A DNA stretch of 15,053 bases from Arthrobacter sp. (GTDB taxonomy: Bacteria > Actinomycetota > Actinomycetes > Actinomycetales > Micrococcaceae). The position numbers and the translations under genes were made by a program. The notes under the pieces are model-generated. The model was not told the origin of the DNA. It was given only the letters and a program-made list of their open reading frames with translations, and did no database searches. The DNA lies in NCBI GenBank assembly GCA_030147325.1, contig JASLAA010000032.1, positions 1 to 15,053 on the forward strand, written 5' to 3'. Below, one piece after another: positions 14,897-15,053 of the stretch. How positions within the stretch are numbered: the first letter of the stretch is position 1; each line of letters opens with the position of its first letter.

Positions 14897-15053
14897 GGCC
14901 GCGCCGCCAGGAAGCTGCGGTCCCCGACGTGCACGGTGGACCCTGACCGGGCCAGGAGCGTCGGCCCTGCGGGGACGGGCGTGCACCCGCCGTCGGGCGC
15001 TGTGATGGCGTTGCCGGTGGTGGAATTCCGGTCCGTGCCCCAGAGGCCCCTAC
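14893..15053 (-). CDS. FHA-domain protein, C-terminal end (partial)
   Basis: The frame entering from the right edge encodes 52 residues and stops with a TGA that overlaps the PP2C start. The text LWGTDRNSTTGNAITA followed by GPTLLARSGSTVHVGDRSF fits the last strands of an FHA domain, where the consensus is D-x-x-S-T-N-G-T and later L-x-x-G-D-x-I-x-h-G. FHA domains bind phosphothreonine, so the pairing with a PP2C phosphatase is sensible. The usual Asn-Gly-Thr reads Thr-Gly-Asn here, so phosphopeptide binding may be altered. The identification relies on a fragment plus the neighbouring gene. Confidence 0.65.
   Translation of the reverse strand, partial: RGLWGTDRNSTTGNAITAPDGGCTPVPAGPTLLARSGSTVHVGDRSFLAARP

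Overview
The window is chromosomal DNA from a high-GC Gram-positive bacterium. Dense GC-rich coding, several GTG starts, GatCAB in the order C-A-B, an NAD-dependent DNA ligase with an actinobacterial-type core, and FHA/PP2C signalling proteins point to Actinomycetota. Protein wording, especially LigA and the KhtT-like protein, suggests Micrococcaceae (Arthrobacter-like). That family-level placement is inference from remembered homologues.

Every supported gene lies on the minus strand, so biological order runs from high to low coordinates. (1) 15053-13943: end of an FHA-domain gene overlapping (ATGA) a PP2C serine/threonine phosphatase. (2) 13806-8623: ligA, an inositol-monophosphatase-family gene and a DUF2087 gene, chained by ATGA overlaps and followed closely by an aldo/keto reductase and a GNAT acetyltransferase. 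(3) 8523-4228: gatC-gatA-gatB, making the tRNA-dependent amidotransferase, then an aminoglycoside-phosphotransferase-fold kinase. (4) 4131-665: tdh-kbl, the two-step threonine to glycine + acetyl-CoA pathway, followed by a FAD-dependent D-amino-acid dehydrogenase related to DauA. (5) 534-1: a KhtT-like RCK_C regulatory protein and the first codons of its probable cation/proton antiporter partner.

No RNA gene, insertion sequence, CRISPR array, attachment site or pseudogene was found. No non-coding stretch exceeds about 140 bases. The intergenic gaps hold short perfect GC-rich inverted repeats near gene ends and two identical TAGGAT hexamers exactly six bases before an ATG, which look like leaderless-type promoters.

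Most of the window is conserved housekeeping DNA, and I do not see a clear new biological system. The points most worth a second look are the DauA-like enzyme with altered substrate-pocket positions beside tdh-kbl, the extra segment in the LigA helix-hairpin-helix region, the orphan APH-fold kinase behind gatB, and the possible leaderless starts.
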